IMG/VR virus record: IMGVR_UViG_3300042391_000611
Span: 1 to 26,331 of that record
Length of the DNA: 26,331 nt
Direction: 5' to 3' (one strand)
Origin: a virus
The position numbers were made by a program, and so were the translations under genes. Below the pieces are notes generated by a model. It was given only the letters and a program-made list of their open reading frames with translations. It was not told the DNA's origin and made no database searches. Numbering within the stretch: position 1 is the stretch's first letter; every line of letters begins with the position of its first letter. This document shows positions 21,307 to 26,331 of the stretch, one piece after another.

Positions 21307-21845
21307 AAGAGTTCCGCGATAGCCTCACAAGCTGCCATCCTGCGCACGGGATCAACCATCGCGGCAAGGTCCGCCGCGTTGTCGATGAATCCTAGCTCAA
21401 TGAGGAAACACGGCTGGAATGCCATTACAGCAAGCCTTGCGTGCTGCGACTGCTCTTCAGTTTTGATGCCGCGCGACTTGGTTCCCAGCGCCTTGCAAAT
21501 CGCCGCGTTGATCTTCTCTGCCAGTGGCGCGTTGAGCTTGCCACGGTAAAACGTCTCAGTGCCGTTTGCTGCCCCATTCGCCGCGTTGCAATGCAGGCTT
21601 AGCATAATCTCGCATCCGTATTGTTCAGCGATGCCTGCGCGCTCCGTGACGGGCGTGTGATCGCTGCTGCTTATGCGCGTGCGAATGACCTTGTGCCCGC
21701 GAGCCTGTAGGATGGCTCGAAGCTCATTTGTCCAGTCCATCGCAATCTCGGCCTCCTTTTTACCAAAGGCGCACGCACCGGAATCATAGACGCCCGTGCG
21801 CTTATTTGACATCCCGTGCCCAGGATCAATGCAGACGTTTCTCAT
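21303..21845 (-). CDS. endolysin: N-acetylmuramoyl-L-alanine amidase
   Basis: A 180-residue Amidase_3 enzyme that cleaves the bond between muramic acid and the stem peptide. Zinc and catalytic residues are visible: H10 in CIDPGHG, E31 in GKKEAE, H85 in LSLHCNA and E150 in FLIELGFIDN. No signal peptide, so release needs a holin. The ATG at 21843-21845 overlaps the stop of the upstream 31-residue membrane ORF (ATGA); a longer reading from 21866 adds MFLLMPK and is less likely. It is in the lysis cassette, as expected. Confidence 0.92.
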   Translation of the reverse strand: MRNVCIDPGHGMSNKRTGVYDSGACAFGKKEAEIAMDWTNELRAILQARGHKVIRTRISSSDHTPVTERAGIAEQYGCEIMLSLHCNAANGAANGTETFYRGKLNAPLAEKINAAICKALGTKSRGIKTEEQSQHARLAVMAFQPCFLIELGFIDNAADLAAMVDPVRRMAACEAIAELL

Positions 21846-21937
21846 TTTTGGCATGAGAAGAAACAAGCGATGATGCTAAACGCTCCAAAGGAGAGAATGC
21901 CAAAAGCAATCCCGAGAAATAGCCCAGCGATGTCCAT
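21842..21937 (-). CDS. 31-residue membrane peptide before the endolysin
   Basis: MDIAGLFLGIAFGILSFGAF then SIIACFFSCQK is one hydrophobic helix (about 4-28) with a short polar end. The ATG shares a base with the upstream TAA and the TGA overlaps the amidase ATG, so the reading is enclosed by coupled genes. It may help the holin or regulate lysis timing. Too short for family recognition. Confidence 0.55.
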   Translation of the reverse strand: MDIAGLFLGIAFGILSFGAFSIIACFFSCQK

Positions 21938-22110
21938 TACAGTCCAGTTTTATCACCGTCTTTCGCGGCGAGAAGTCCGAGTGAAACAGCAAGTGCGGCG
22001 ACTTGATTTAGTGTGCTGGCGTGATTCGGCGCCATGACTGGCACGATGACGGCGGCGATTCCGAACAATCCGGCGAGGGAGGTTTTCCAGTTTTTGAAGA
22101 AGTTTTTCAT
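21937..22110 (-). CDS. putative holin
   Basis: A 57-residue protein (MKNFFKNWKTSLAGLFGIAA then VIVPVMAPNHASTLNQVAAL) with two hydrophobic segments at about 10-26 and 36-49 and a tail AAKDGDKTGL. The NWKTSLAG start and the GLLAAKDGDKTG end are recurrent in short phage proteins annotated as holin-like. It would permeabilise the inner membrane for the amidase. The start overlaps the previous stop (ATGA); a longer reading from 22182 is rejected. Confidence 0.62.
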   Translation of the reverse strand: MKNFFKNWKTSLAGLFGIAAVIVPVMAPNHASTLNQVAALAVSLGLLAAKDGDKTGL

Positions 22111-22382
22111 GGCTTTTTTTTTGGTTCTTTGTGTTGTTCGACTGAGTATGTGTTTGTATCCAGCTTCCCAGCGAAAGGGCATCCGTCCACGCGGCAGGCG
22201 TTAATGAGTTTAGCCGCTCCTTCAGCGAGTCCAAGCCTCTCCGCCATCTCGGATATTAACGGTTCTTTTTCGGATCGCCATTCCTCACACTGTTTTGACC
22301 GCTCCCAGATGATCCGGAAGAGGAAGCACAGCCCGCCAGTTACGGCAGAGAGCGCAGTGAGGAGAGCGGTTTCTAGTGTCAT
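22107..22382 (-). CDS. membrane-anchored lysis-cassette protein
   Basis: A 91-residue protein with an N-terminal transmembrane helix (about 7-26, LLTALSAVTGGLCFLFRIIW), then a charged helical part (ERSKQCEEWRSEKEPLISEM, then AERLGLAEGAAK) and two Cys (CRVDGCPF). The C-terminus is KKKP. Inner-membrane spanins and antiholins can look like this, but it lacks a clear outer-membrane partner. It overlaps both neighbours by four bases. Confidence 0.52.
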   Translation of the reverse strand: MTLETALLTALSAVTGGLCFLFRIIWERSKQCEEWRSEKEPLISEMAERLGLAEGAAKLINACRVDGCPFAGKLDTNTYSVEQHKEPKKKP

Positions 22383-22795
22383 AATGCGTTGATGCTGACG
22401 GCGTCGATCTCCGCATAAATAGGGCGTGGATGCATGATGGACCTAGGATCGTTAGAGTGGCCGAGCCCGAGCGCATGACCTATCTCATGCAGCGCCAACG
22501 CGCGGAAACATGGCCGATTTGTGAAGGCACGGTGCATCCAAGACGTAGCCCACTGCCGCGATGGATCAAAGATGATTGAGTGTCTCCCGTTGCCGAGGGG
22601 ATAATGCCACGCAACAGCGGAGTCCTGCGGCGGCTTTCCTCCGCTGAAAGTAATATCTGGACTGCCGTTAGTTGCCATGAATCGCAGAGTTGCTTTGCTT
22701 GCGATTGACCATTTATTCATCGCCCACACAATGCAAGCCGCCGCCCCTTTGGGCAGGTTGCTGGGGTGGATGATGTAGCGGTAAGTTTTGCTCAT
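22379..22795 (-). CDS. matrixin-like zinc metalloprotease
   Basis: A 138-residue protein with the metzincin zinc site HEIGHALGLGH (H103, E104, H107, H113) followed by a Met-turn SIMHP (M121). The upstream part (ACIVWAMNKWSIASKATLRF, then SPDITFSGG) is the shortened catalytic core of matrixin-type proteases. No signal peptide or prodomain is visible. It would cut peptide bonds; whether in host wall peptides, surface proteins or virion precursors is unknown. It lies between fibre genes and the holin, which suggests a virion or lysis role. Start overlaps the upstream stop (ATGA). Confidence 0.82.
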   Translation of the reverse strand: MSKTYRYIIHPSNLPKGAAACIVWAMNKWSIASKATLRFMATNGSPDITFSGGKPPQDSAVAWHYPLGNGRHSIIFDPSRQWATSWMHRAFTNRPCFRALALHEIGHALGLGHSNDPRSIMHPRPIYAEIDAVSINAL

Positions 22796-22956
22796 TCTTG
22801 GGCGGTTTCTGGCGGGGGCGCTGGAGCTTCACACTCGGCAATAAGCTGCGTGACAACCTCGATGGCTCCAGCGACCGCGTTGAGGTTTGCCGCAAGCTGG
22901 TCACGCTGGCGGGTGAACTCAGCGAGCTTGGCTTCGAGATGGGCTTTGGTGACCAT
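22792..22956 (-). CDS. 54-residue coiled-coil peptide
   Basis: MVTKAHLEAKLAEFTRQRDQ then LAANLNAVAGAIEVVTQLIA is a helical coiled-coil pattern, with a Pro-rich end EAPAPPPETAQE. The TGA overlaps the metalloprotease ATG. No family is recognised, although similar short helical proteins accompany fibre and lysis genes in many phages. A chaperone or virion role cannot be told apart. Confidence 0.55.
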   Translation of the reverse strand: MVTKAHLEAKLAEFTRQRDQLAANLNAVAGAIEVVTQLIAECEAPAPPPETAQE

Positions 22957-22960
22957 GTGA

Positions 22961-23194
22961 TTATTCAGCTTTAGCGAGTTTCATCACGGCGGTTTGTTCA
23001 GCGACGGTGAGAGCAGAGAAGGCAGTCAATAGCTTCGCTTTTCGAGCAGCTTCTTTGGATTCAAGGACGGCGGAAATGTGAGGCTGAACCAAGGTATCAA
23101 TAAGAAATTGCTCAACGCTGACGGCATTGTTTCTGGCCGCGTCTTCAGTGAGAGCTTCGAGTTTTCGAGCGGATACAGGGAATGTAAGAGTCAT
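22961..23194 (-). CDS. hypothetical protein
   Basis: A 77-residue Ala-rich helical protein (MTLTFPVSARKLEALTEDAA then RNNAVSVEQFLIDTLVQPHI). The start resembles a short strand plus helix-helix pattern, but not clearly a DNA-binding one. It ends 4 bases before the next gene start and begins 4 bases after the fibre gene, so it belongs to this operon. Function unknown. Confidence 0.55.
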   Translation of the reverse strand: MTLTFPVSARKLEALTEDAARNNAVSVEQFLIDTLVQPHISAVLESKEAARKAKLLTAFSALTVAEQTAVMKLAKAE

Positions 23195-23198
23195 GGGA

Positions 23199-24104
23199 TT
23201 AGACGATGGTTAGGATTCCAAGGTTTGAATAAACATCGCCAGCCGAAAGTCCCGCGCTGGAGGTTGGGATGCCGGTGACGTTGAGGACTTTTCGGGCGGC
23301 GTTGATGGTCAGAACAGTGTTCAGCGTGCCAATGGCGGTGCCGCTGGCTCCGTTGGTACCATAGACTCCGAACTTTAAATCTCCACCCGTGCCCGTGCCT
23401 GTGGAGATTGAGCCAGTGATGGTGAAGCTGTTTGTCGGCGATCCGTTGGAGGTCGTTCCAACGATGGCACCAGCGGCTGATAGTTTTTGATCGACCCAAG
23501 CTGAGGCGAGAGGTTCGCCATTGGCAATGTGCGCAGCCGCAACACGAGTCCAAAAAGCATCGCAAGTAGTCGTGACTGAGCCAGTATGGGAATTAGCAGC
23601 AAAGCCAAGTTTTGAGTTGGACGGGGCGAAGGCGTTGCCGAAGTTCGCCACCCAATTCCAGCCGCCATCTTTGCGGGCGAGAATAACTGAGCCATGCGAA
23701 GAGTTGAAGGCTACCTGTCCCGCCCCCGCCCCATCACCCTCAATGGTTGGCATGTTGTTGATGCCCCATGATGTCTTCCTGGAGACGGAAAGGAACCGAC
23801 TGCCGCCACGGGTGATGAGGAAAAACGGAGACAGGTCCGCGCTGCTCGTGTCCGTGATGTCAACCCTCAACGCGGTCCCTGAGAGGCTGGCATTATTGAA
23901 AGTCTGCGAAATCAGGAAGGGCCGCGCCGTCGTGTCCGAGATCGTCCCGAGAGCAAACCCGGTCATGGCAGTGTTATTCGCCATTGCCACGCCGAAGTCG
24001 GTCAGTCCGGTAATCGTGCCAGAAGTGATGGCAGCCACAGAGCTTGCTCCGCCAGTTGTTCCAACAAAGACGTTTGAGAGTGCGTTGCGTAGGTTGAAGT
24101 TCAT
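23199..24104 (-). CDS. tail fibre / structural beta protein
   Basis: A 301-residue Gly/Ser/Thr/Asn-rich protein of repeated short beta strands (SSVAAITSGTITGLTDFGVA, then FNNASLSGTALRVDITDTSS, then RGGSRFLSVSRKTSWGI). Such composition is usual for phage tail fibres and adhesins, which form trimeric beta structures and touch the host surface. The gene lies just before the lysis cassette, a common site. No chaperone or enzyme domain is seen. Its start overlaps the upstream stop (ATGA). The exact family is not recognised. Confidence 0.68.
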   Translation of the reverse strand: MNFNLRNALSNVFVGTTGGASSVAAITSGTITGLTDFGVAMANNTAMTGFALGTISDTTARPFLISQTFNNASLSGTALRVDITDTSSADLSPFFLITRGGSRFLSVSRKTSWGINNMPTIEGDGAGAGQVAFNSSHGSVILARKDGGWNWVANFGNAFAPSNSKLGFAANSHTGSVTTTCDAFWTRVAAAHIANGEPLASAWVDQKLSAAGAIVGTTSNGSPTNSFTITGSISTGTGTGGDLKFGVYGTNGASGTAIGTLNTVLTINAARKVLNVTGIPTSSAGLSAGDVYSNLGILTIV

Positions 24105-24361
24105 GAGTCGATGACGAGGTAAACGCCGGTTGTGCCGGACGCGGATTTGATGCGGATTTCCTTAGCGTTGGAAACGACTTGGATCACGACGGAAAGGCCG
24201 TCAGCAAGAACGATCTCCTTCCCGGTGTCGGAGTCGTTAGTCATCTCAACGGAGAGAGTCGCGCCGGTCTTGTTGAGGATGGTCACAGCCTTGCATTGAA
24301 TGTCAGCGAGAGCGACATAAGAGGCGGTAGCGGTGACAGAGCGGAGGAGTGAAGCAGCCAT
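24101..24361 (-). CDS. small virion-type protein
   Basis: An 86-residue, beta-rich, Ala/Ser/Thr-rich protein (MAASLLRSVTATASYVALAD, then QCKAVTILNKTGATLSVEMT). It resembles short proteins encoded next to fibre genes that may bind the fibre or the tail. No family is confidently recognised. It begins 3 bases after the stop of the 24365 gene and overlaps the fibre gene, so the three are translated as a set. Confidence 0.55.
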   Translation of the reverse strand: MAASLLRSVTATASYVALADIQCKAVTILNKTGATLSVEMTNDSDTGKEIVLADGLSVVIQVVSNAKEIRIKSASGTTGVYLVIDS

Positions 24362-24364
24362 GCG

Positions 24365-24742
24365 CTATTTCTCCCCTCTTTTCCGCAACTTTGCAAGGGT
24401 AGAATTGAAGTCGTGGAACCGGAGATTGTTCCGCTTTTGCCAGCCGATGAGCGGCAGGGAATAGGGGAAAAGGACGAGGAGCGAGGCAAGATCACCGGCA
24501 GCGAGCCACACAAGCCATGCGTCTTGCTCCTCACGCGGGAAGCTGTGCCACGGATTTAGGATCAACTCAGTCTCCGCTAATGAGTCCACCGGCCTTGCCA
24601 TCACGAACGCCGTTGGAGTGCTGTGAACGTAGCCGTTTAGCAAGTGAGCTTCGAGGTCTTCGCGGAAGCTGGCGCTGCATTCCTCGCGGGTGTAAACTTG
24701 GGCGGCGAGCTCTGCGGGTGATAACATGGTGAAAAATGCCAT
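24365..24742 (-). CDS. hypothetical protein heading the tail-fibre/lysis operon
   Basis: A 125-residue protein (MAFFTMLSPAELAAQVYTRE, then ECSASFREDLEAHLLNGYVH, then SLAETELILNPWHSFPREEQ). The first half suggests an alpha/beta fold and the middle (DAWLVWLAAGDLASLLVLFP) is hydrophobic. No family is recognised. The longer reading from 24967 would run through a terminator and structured RNA, so I use the ATG at 24740-24742; an ATG five codons on is the alternative. No Shine-Dalgarno is visible. Confidence 0.58.
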   Translation of the reverse strand: MAFFTMLSPAELAAQVYTREECSASFREDLEAHLLNGYVHSTPTAFVMARPVDSLAETELILNPWHSFPREEQDAWLVWLAAGDLASLLVLFPYSLPLIGWQKRNNLRFHDFNSTLAKLRKRGEK

Positions 24743-24830
24743 TGACTTCACGGAATGGAAAGCGGAGAATCGACCCACGATATAGGTTTGCTCTGTGGTA
24801 GGAGTGATCCGCTCTACAGCGCAAGCCACT
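24743..24830 (+). promoter_or_regulatory. upstream part of the HNH cassette, with a 10-mer complementary to the terminator loop
   Basis: This stretch before the terminator contains TCTGTGGTAG at 24792-24801, a perfect inverse of CTACCACAGA at 24844-24853, which covers the terminator loop and the first two bases of its 3' arm. A TATAGG at 24782-24787 could be a weak -10. The pairing could compete with or be stacked on the terminator. No coding region is seen on either strand. Confidence 0.4.
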
Positions 24831-24862
24831 AAGGCCCGATCTTCTACCACAGATCGGGCCTT
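24831..24862 (+). terminator. strong terminator with complementary upstream element
   Basis: A perfect 11-bp stem, AAGGCCCGATC at 24831-24841 with GATCGGGCCTT at 24852-24862, has a 10-base loop TTCTACCACA. On the plus strand it is followed by TTTT; the minus strand has only two T after the stem, so it acts mainly on rightward transcripts. The loop plus two bases are complementary to 24792-24801. It stands upstream of the HNH operon. Confidence 0.75.
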
Positions 24863-24875
24863 TTCGTTGGTTACT

Positions 24876-25018
24876 TGCCCAACGTCCACAAAACAGGGCA
24901 GCGAAGCGGAAACGCTAGCACCGCTGGACATGCAGGCTTGAGACGCCAGTGCTACCCGAAGCGGCAAACTCGGGTGACTTCGCTGGGGGCTTATATGTCG
25001 GGGCGAAGTAAAACAAAT
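24876..25018 (+). ncRNA. candidate structured RNA upstream of the HNH gene (four-way junction)
   Basis: A short hairpin TGCCC/GGGCA (24876-24880 with 24896-24900) is followed by a nested fold: outer stem CAGCGAAG (24899-24906) with CTTCGCTG (24978-24985); a hairpin AGCG-GAAA-CGCT with a GNRA tetraloop (24905-24916, sharing two bases with the outer stem); a bulged hairpin AGCA+CTGG (24917-24920, 24924-24927) with CCAG+TGCT (24946-24953); and ACCCGA (24954-24959) with TCGGGT (24970-24975). An alternative pairing ACTTCGC/GCGAAGT (24977-24983 with 25003-25009) competes with the outer stem. The fold is by eye. No family is recognised and it is not a tRNA. Confidence 0.42.
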
Positions 25019-25099
25019 CCGGCAAGCACTCCTTTTCCTTTCATTCGCATGAGGGGAGGGGGAGCATTGCCAGAGAGAGTCTGCTCTTTACCTTTATGA
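24995..25099 (+). CDS. possible short leader ORF before the HNH gene
   Basis: A 34-residue reading (MSGRSKTNPASTPFPFIRMR then GGGALPERVCSLPL) whose TGA overlaps the HNH ATG in the ATGA arrangement used by the next two genes. The same frame is open back to a TTG at 24875, through the predicted RNA fold. Its composition is unremarkable and no ribosome site is obvious. I list it because of the overlap; it may be chance. Confidence 0.25.
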   Translation: MSGRSKTNPASTPFPFIRMRGGGALPERVCSLPL

Positions 25100-25449
25100 A
25101 CTATCACGCTTATCTGAAATCAGCTCAATGGAGCGCCAAAAGGCAGGCAAAGCTAACTGAGGCAAATTTTTGCTGCCAGAAATGCAAACGCCGCAGCAAT
25201 CTACAAGTTCACCACTTAACCTATGAGCGGCTAGGCTCAGAGCTTTTGACGGATTTGCAGGTGCTGTGTGATCGTTGCCACGAAAAGGCACACAATCTTT
25301 TCCCTGCCTATGTGGATGATTGGAAGCCCACGAAAAAAGGAGCAACTCCAAAGTATGAAAAGCCCGTCGAAATGCATCCTCTTTTTAAGTATGTGAAGCC
25401 GTTAAAAGATGGTCGAATTCCGGGCTATCGTAACCCCTCCGAAAAATGA
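25096..25449 (+). CDS. HNH endonuclease
   Basis: A 117-residue nuclease. Zinc-binding pairs are CQKC (C27, C30) and CDRC (C58, C61), and the catalytic HNH parts are LQVHHLTYERLG (H39, H40) and LTDLQVLCDRCHEKAH. Small HNH proteins of this form are often homing enzymes in phages. It is on the plus strand while the flanking virion genes are on the minus strand. A purine-rich GAGGGGAGGGGG lies 35-45 bases upstream, separated from the ATG by a GAGCA/TGCTC hairpin (25062-25066 with 25082-25086), an unusual leader. Downstream it overlaps a tiny ORF by four bases. Confidence 0.88.
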   Translation: MNYHAYLKSAQWSAKRQAKLTEANFCCQKCKRRSNLQVHHLTYERLGSELLTDLQVLCDRCHEKAHNLFPAYVDDWKPTKKGATPKYEKPVEMHPLFKYVKPLKDGRIPGYRNPSEK

Positions 25450-25589
25450 CCTTCACCGCCACAATACTAACCGCACAAAAGCAGGTCATCGAATCGGCCA
25501 CGTTTCCCACTTGGCGCGAGGCTGCGAATTGGCTGAATAAAACGACTGCGGAGGAACGGAGATGGAGCGAGATTAGAATAACACCATGA
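25446..25589 (+). CDS. 47-residue ORF coupled to the HNH gene
   Basis: MTFTATILTAQKQVIESATF then PTWREAANWLNKTTAEERRW. Its ATG overlaps the HNH stop and its TGA overlaps the next ATG, both as ATGA. It is helical and basic/acidic mixed, with no family recognised. Such chained overlaps favour real translation. It may be an accessory to the endonuclease. Confidence 0.5.
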   Translation: MTFTATILTAQKQVIESATFPTWREAANWLNKTTAEERRWSEIRITP

Positions 25590-25729
25590 GCGCCACTGAA
25601 TTTCTTGAATCAGATAAAAAGCTATCCGACCTCTCGCGGGCCGAGCTTCACTCGTTACTTTTCGACAAAAATATAACCGCTTGGCTTTATCAGGAGGTGT
25701 CGGAAGAATTGAGAAGTCGAATTCGATAA
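25586..25729 (+). CDS. 47-residue ORF, third gene of the HNH operon
   Basis: MSATEFLESDKKLSDLSRAE then LHSLLFDKNITAWLYQEVSE is a mostly helical, charged peptide of unknown family. The ATG overlaps the previous TGA. GGAGGAACGGAGATGG about 30 bases upstream is purine-rich but not ideally spaced. It is the last coding region of the cassette, followed 8 bases later by a strong composite hairpin. Confidence 0.48.
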   Translation: MSATEFLESDKKLSDLSRAELHSLLFDKNITAWLYQEVSEELRSRIR

Positions 25730-25737
25730 TATACATT

Positions 25738-25782
25738 CCCTCAGTAAAAGGGGCGGTTCGATTCCGCCTCATTGACTGAGGG
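25738..25782 (+). other. composite hairpin with a tRNA T-arm-like apex
   Basis: An outer perfect 8-bp stem CCCTCAGT (25738-25745) with ACTGAGGG (25775-25782) encloses a 4x4 internal loop and an inner 7-bp stem GGGGCGG (25750-25756) with CCGCCTC (25764-25770, one G-T pair), closed by the 7-base loop TTCGATT. G53-TTCGATT-C61 is exactly the form of a canonical T-arm. No T-run follows, so it is not a typical terminator. It may be an RNA processing, stability or recognition element of the HNH transcript. Confidence 0.55.
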
Positions 25783-25913
25783 CTGGCGCGAAGGGATCAA
25801 GGCGCAATTCCTTGTGATATGTGGCTGGCAAATGGTCAACCTAACTCTAGTGAGACAAATGGTCAGGGCGGCACGTCCTTTAGCAAGCTGGCGGAATCCG
25901 GCCTAGTGCACCT
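25783..25913. repeat. gene-free stretch with a 10-base direct repeat
   Basis: CAAATGGTCA occurs at 25829-25838 and again at 25856-25865, a spacing of 27 bases. CTAGTG occurs between the copies and again after them (near 25847 and 25901). No coding region is seen on either strand. The stretch separates the HNH cassette from the end of the large virion gene and could be a recombination or cassette boundary. Confidence 0.4.
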
Positions 25914-26331
25914 TCACTCACTCAGCCGCTCCTGAATCTTGCGAGCTTCACGAATCACGTTAGCGCCAACGTCAGCAGCGCCACCCGCAGGGCCGATAGC
26001 AGCAGACATACCGGCAGCGGCAGCGGTGGAAAGCGAATCGAGCGCATCCATGAACTCCTCTGGATTGTCAGGATCAAAAAGCTCATCCATATTTTTGCCA
26101 CCCTTGAGAAGATCATTCGCCGCTTTGCTCGCGAGGTCATCGGCAGGGAACACGCGAAGGCCAAGTAATCCGCGCCCGAGTTTGTCAATGAGTCGGCCAA
26201 AAACGAACAGCCCGTTGATAGGGCCGAGAGTGAGGGCAAGCGTCCACTGCTCCGTGCTCAATTCACGATCACGATCTTCATCGTCACCGAGCAGTGAAGC
26301 GATCACAACGGCCATGACCTGCGAGACTCCG
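25914..26331 (-). CDS. C-terminus of a large virion (internal/ejection-type) protein
   Basis: The last 138 codons of a gene that enters from the right edge; the frame stays open to the edge. The sequence VMAVVIASLLGDDEDRDREL, then LTLGPINGLFVFGRLIDKLG, followed by an Ala/Gly-rich helical segment, is typical of the C-terminal membrane-like part of very large podoviral proteins that are ejected with the DNA. The pattern GDD-DRD then TLGPINGL is common in such proteins. The end IREARKIQERLSE is helical. Only the tail is visible, so enzyme domains cannot be judged. Confidence 0.6.
   Translation of the reverse strand, partial: GVSQVMAVVIASLLGDDEDRDRELSTEQWTLALTLGPINGLFVFGRLIDKLGRGLLGLRVFPADDLASKAANDLLKGGKNMDELFDPDNPEEFMDALDSLSTAAAAGMSAAIGPAGGAADVGANVIREARKIQERLSE

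Noticed and set aside
24365-24967. Extended 200-codon form of the 24365 gene
   Set aside because: The extra 75 codons pass through a perfect terminator and the structured region, and carry no family pattern.
24899-24985. tRNA or tmRNA from the cloverleaf-like fold
   Set aside because: No TTC loop, no anticodon loop geometry and a 4-base GAAA hairpin in the D-arm position; helix lengths do not fit.
25467-25772. Minus-strand reading of 101 codons under the small ORFs
   Set aside because: It lies over the two coupled plus-strand ORFs and half of the composite hairpin, with no leader signal.
25690-25790. tRNA gene on the plus strand
   Set aside because: Only the T-arm is convincing. No acceptor partner at the expected distance, no D-arm and no anticodon stem-loop can be found upstream.
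24743-25913. Group I intron as a firm call
   Set aside because: AGACAAATGGTCAGGGC near 25854 faintly recalls the P7/P3 region, but I cannot complete P3, P4, P6 and P7 pairings and no exons are interrupted. Kept only as a hypothesis.
1-26331. CRISPR array, insertion sequence or integrase
   Set aside because: No regularly spaced repeats, no transposase and no tyrosine or serine recombinase pattern were seen on either strand.

Overview
The window is part of a double-stranded DNA tailed phage, most likely short-tailed (podovirus type). It carries a T7-like head-tail connector (portal), tail tubular A and B homologues and a scaffold/major capsid pair, plus terminase subunits. Both edges cut a gene: tail tubular B at the left and the C-terminus of a large virion protein at the right. 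The host cannot be read from the sequence. No integrase, phage RNA polymerase, DNA polymerase or tRNA gene is visible, so the phage appears to rely on host transcription and polymerase, while supplying its own DnaB-type helicase and initiator.

Layout. Positions 1-8852 (minus strand) hold the morphogenesis block, transcribed right to left: TerS, TerL, a small podoviral protein, portal, three small proteins, scaffold, major capsid, a virion protein, tail tubular A, tail tubular B. A strong sigma70-like promoter sits just upstream of terS, and rho-independent terminators bracket the capsid gene. Positions 8983-19345 (minus strand) hold regulation, replication and recombination: RHH and LacI-like small regulators, DnaB helicase, a DnaD/O-like initiator with iteron-like repeats inside its gene (candidate origin), a zinc ribbon, an SSB-like protein, RusA resolvase, a DNA methyltransferase, an SNF2-like helicase, an Fe-S PD-(D/E)XK exonuclease, a Bet/RecT annealase and several small proteins. 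A divergent control region (19346-19470) separates this from a short plus-strand operon (19471-21018) of accessory proteins. Positions 20978-24742 (minus strand) hold tail-fibre-like proteins, a small matrixin-type metalloprotease and a compact lysis cassette of tiny membrane proteins around an N-acetylmuramoyl-L-alanine amidase, nearly all joined by 4-base stop/start overlaps.

Between 24743 and 25913 lies a segment in the opposite orientation to its neighbours. It has a strong terminator whose loop is complementary to an upstream 10-mer, a stretch that folds on paper into a four-way-junction RNA, an HNH endonuclease gene followed by two tiny overlapping ORFs, a composite hairpin with a tRNA T-arm-like apex and a short direct repeat. 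This looks like a homing-endonuclease cassette with its own structured RNAs and is the best candidate here for something undescribed.

Translation signals are of two kinds. Minus-strand genes that do not overlap their upstream neighbour mostly lack a Shine-Dalgarno sequence and instead carry a recurring C/A-rich leader close to ACACCACACGACCAA before the ATG. The plus-strand operon uses strong AGGAGG-type sites.
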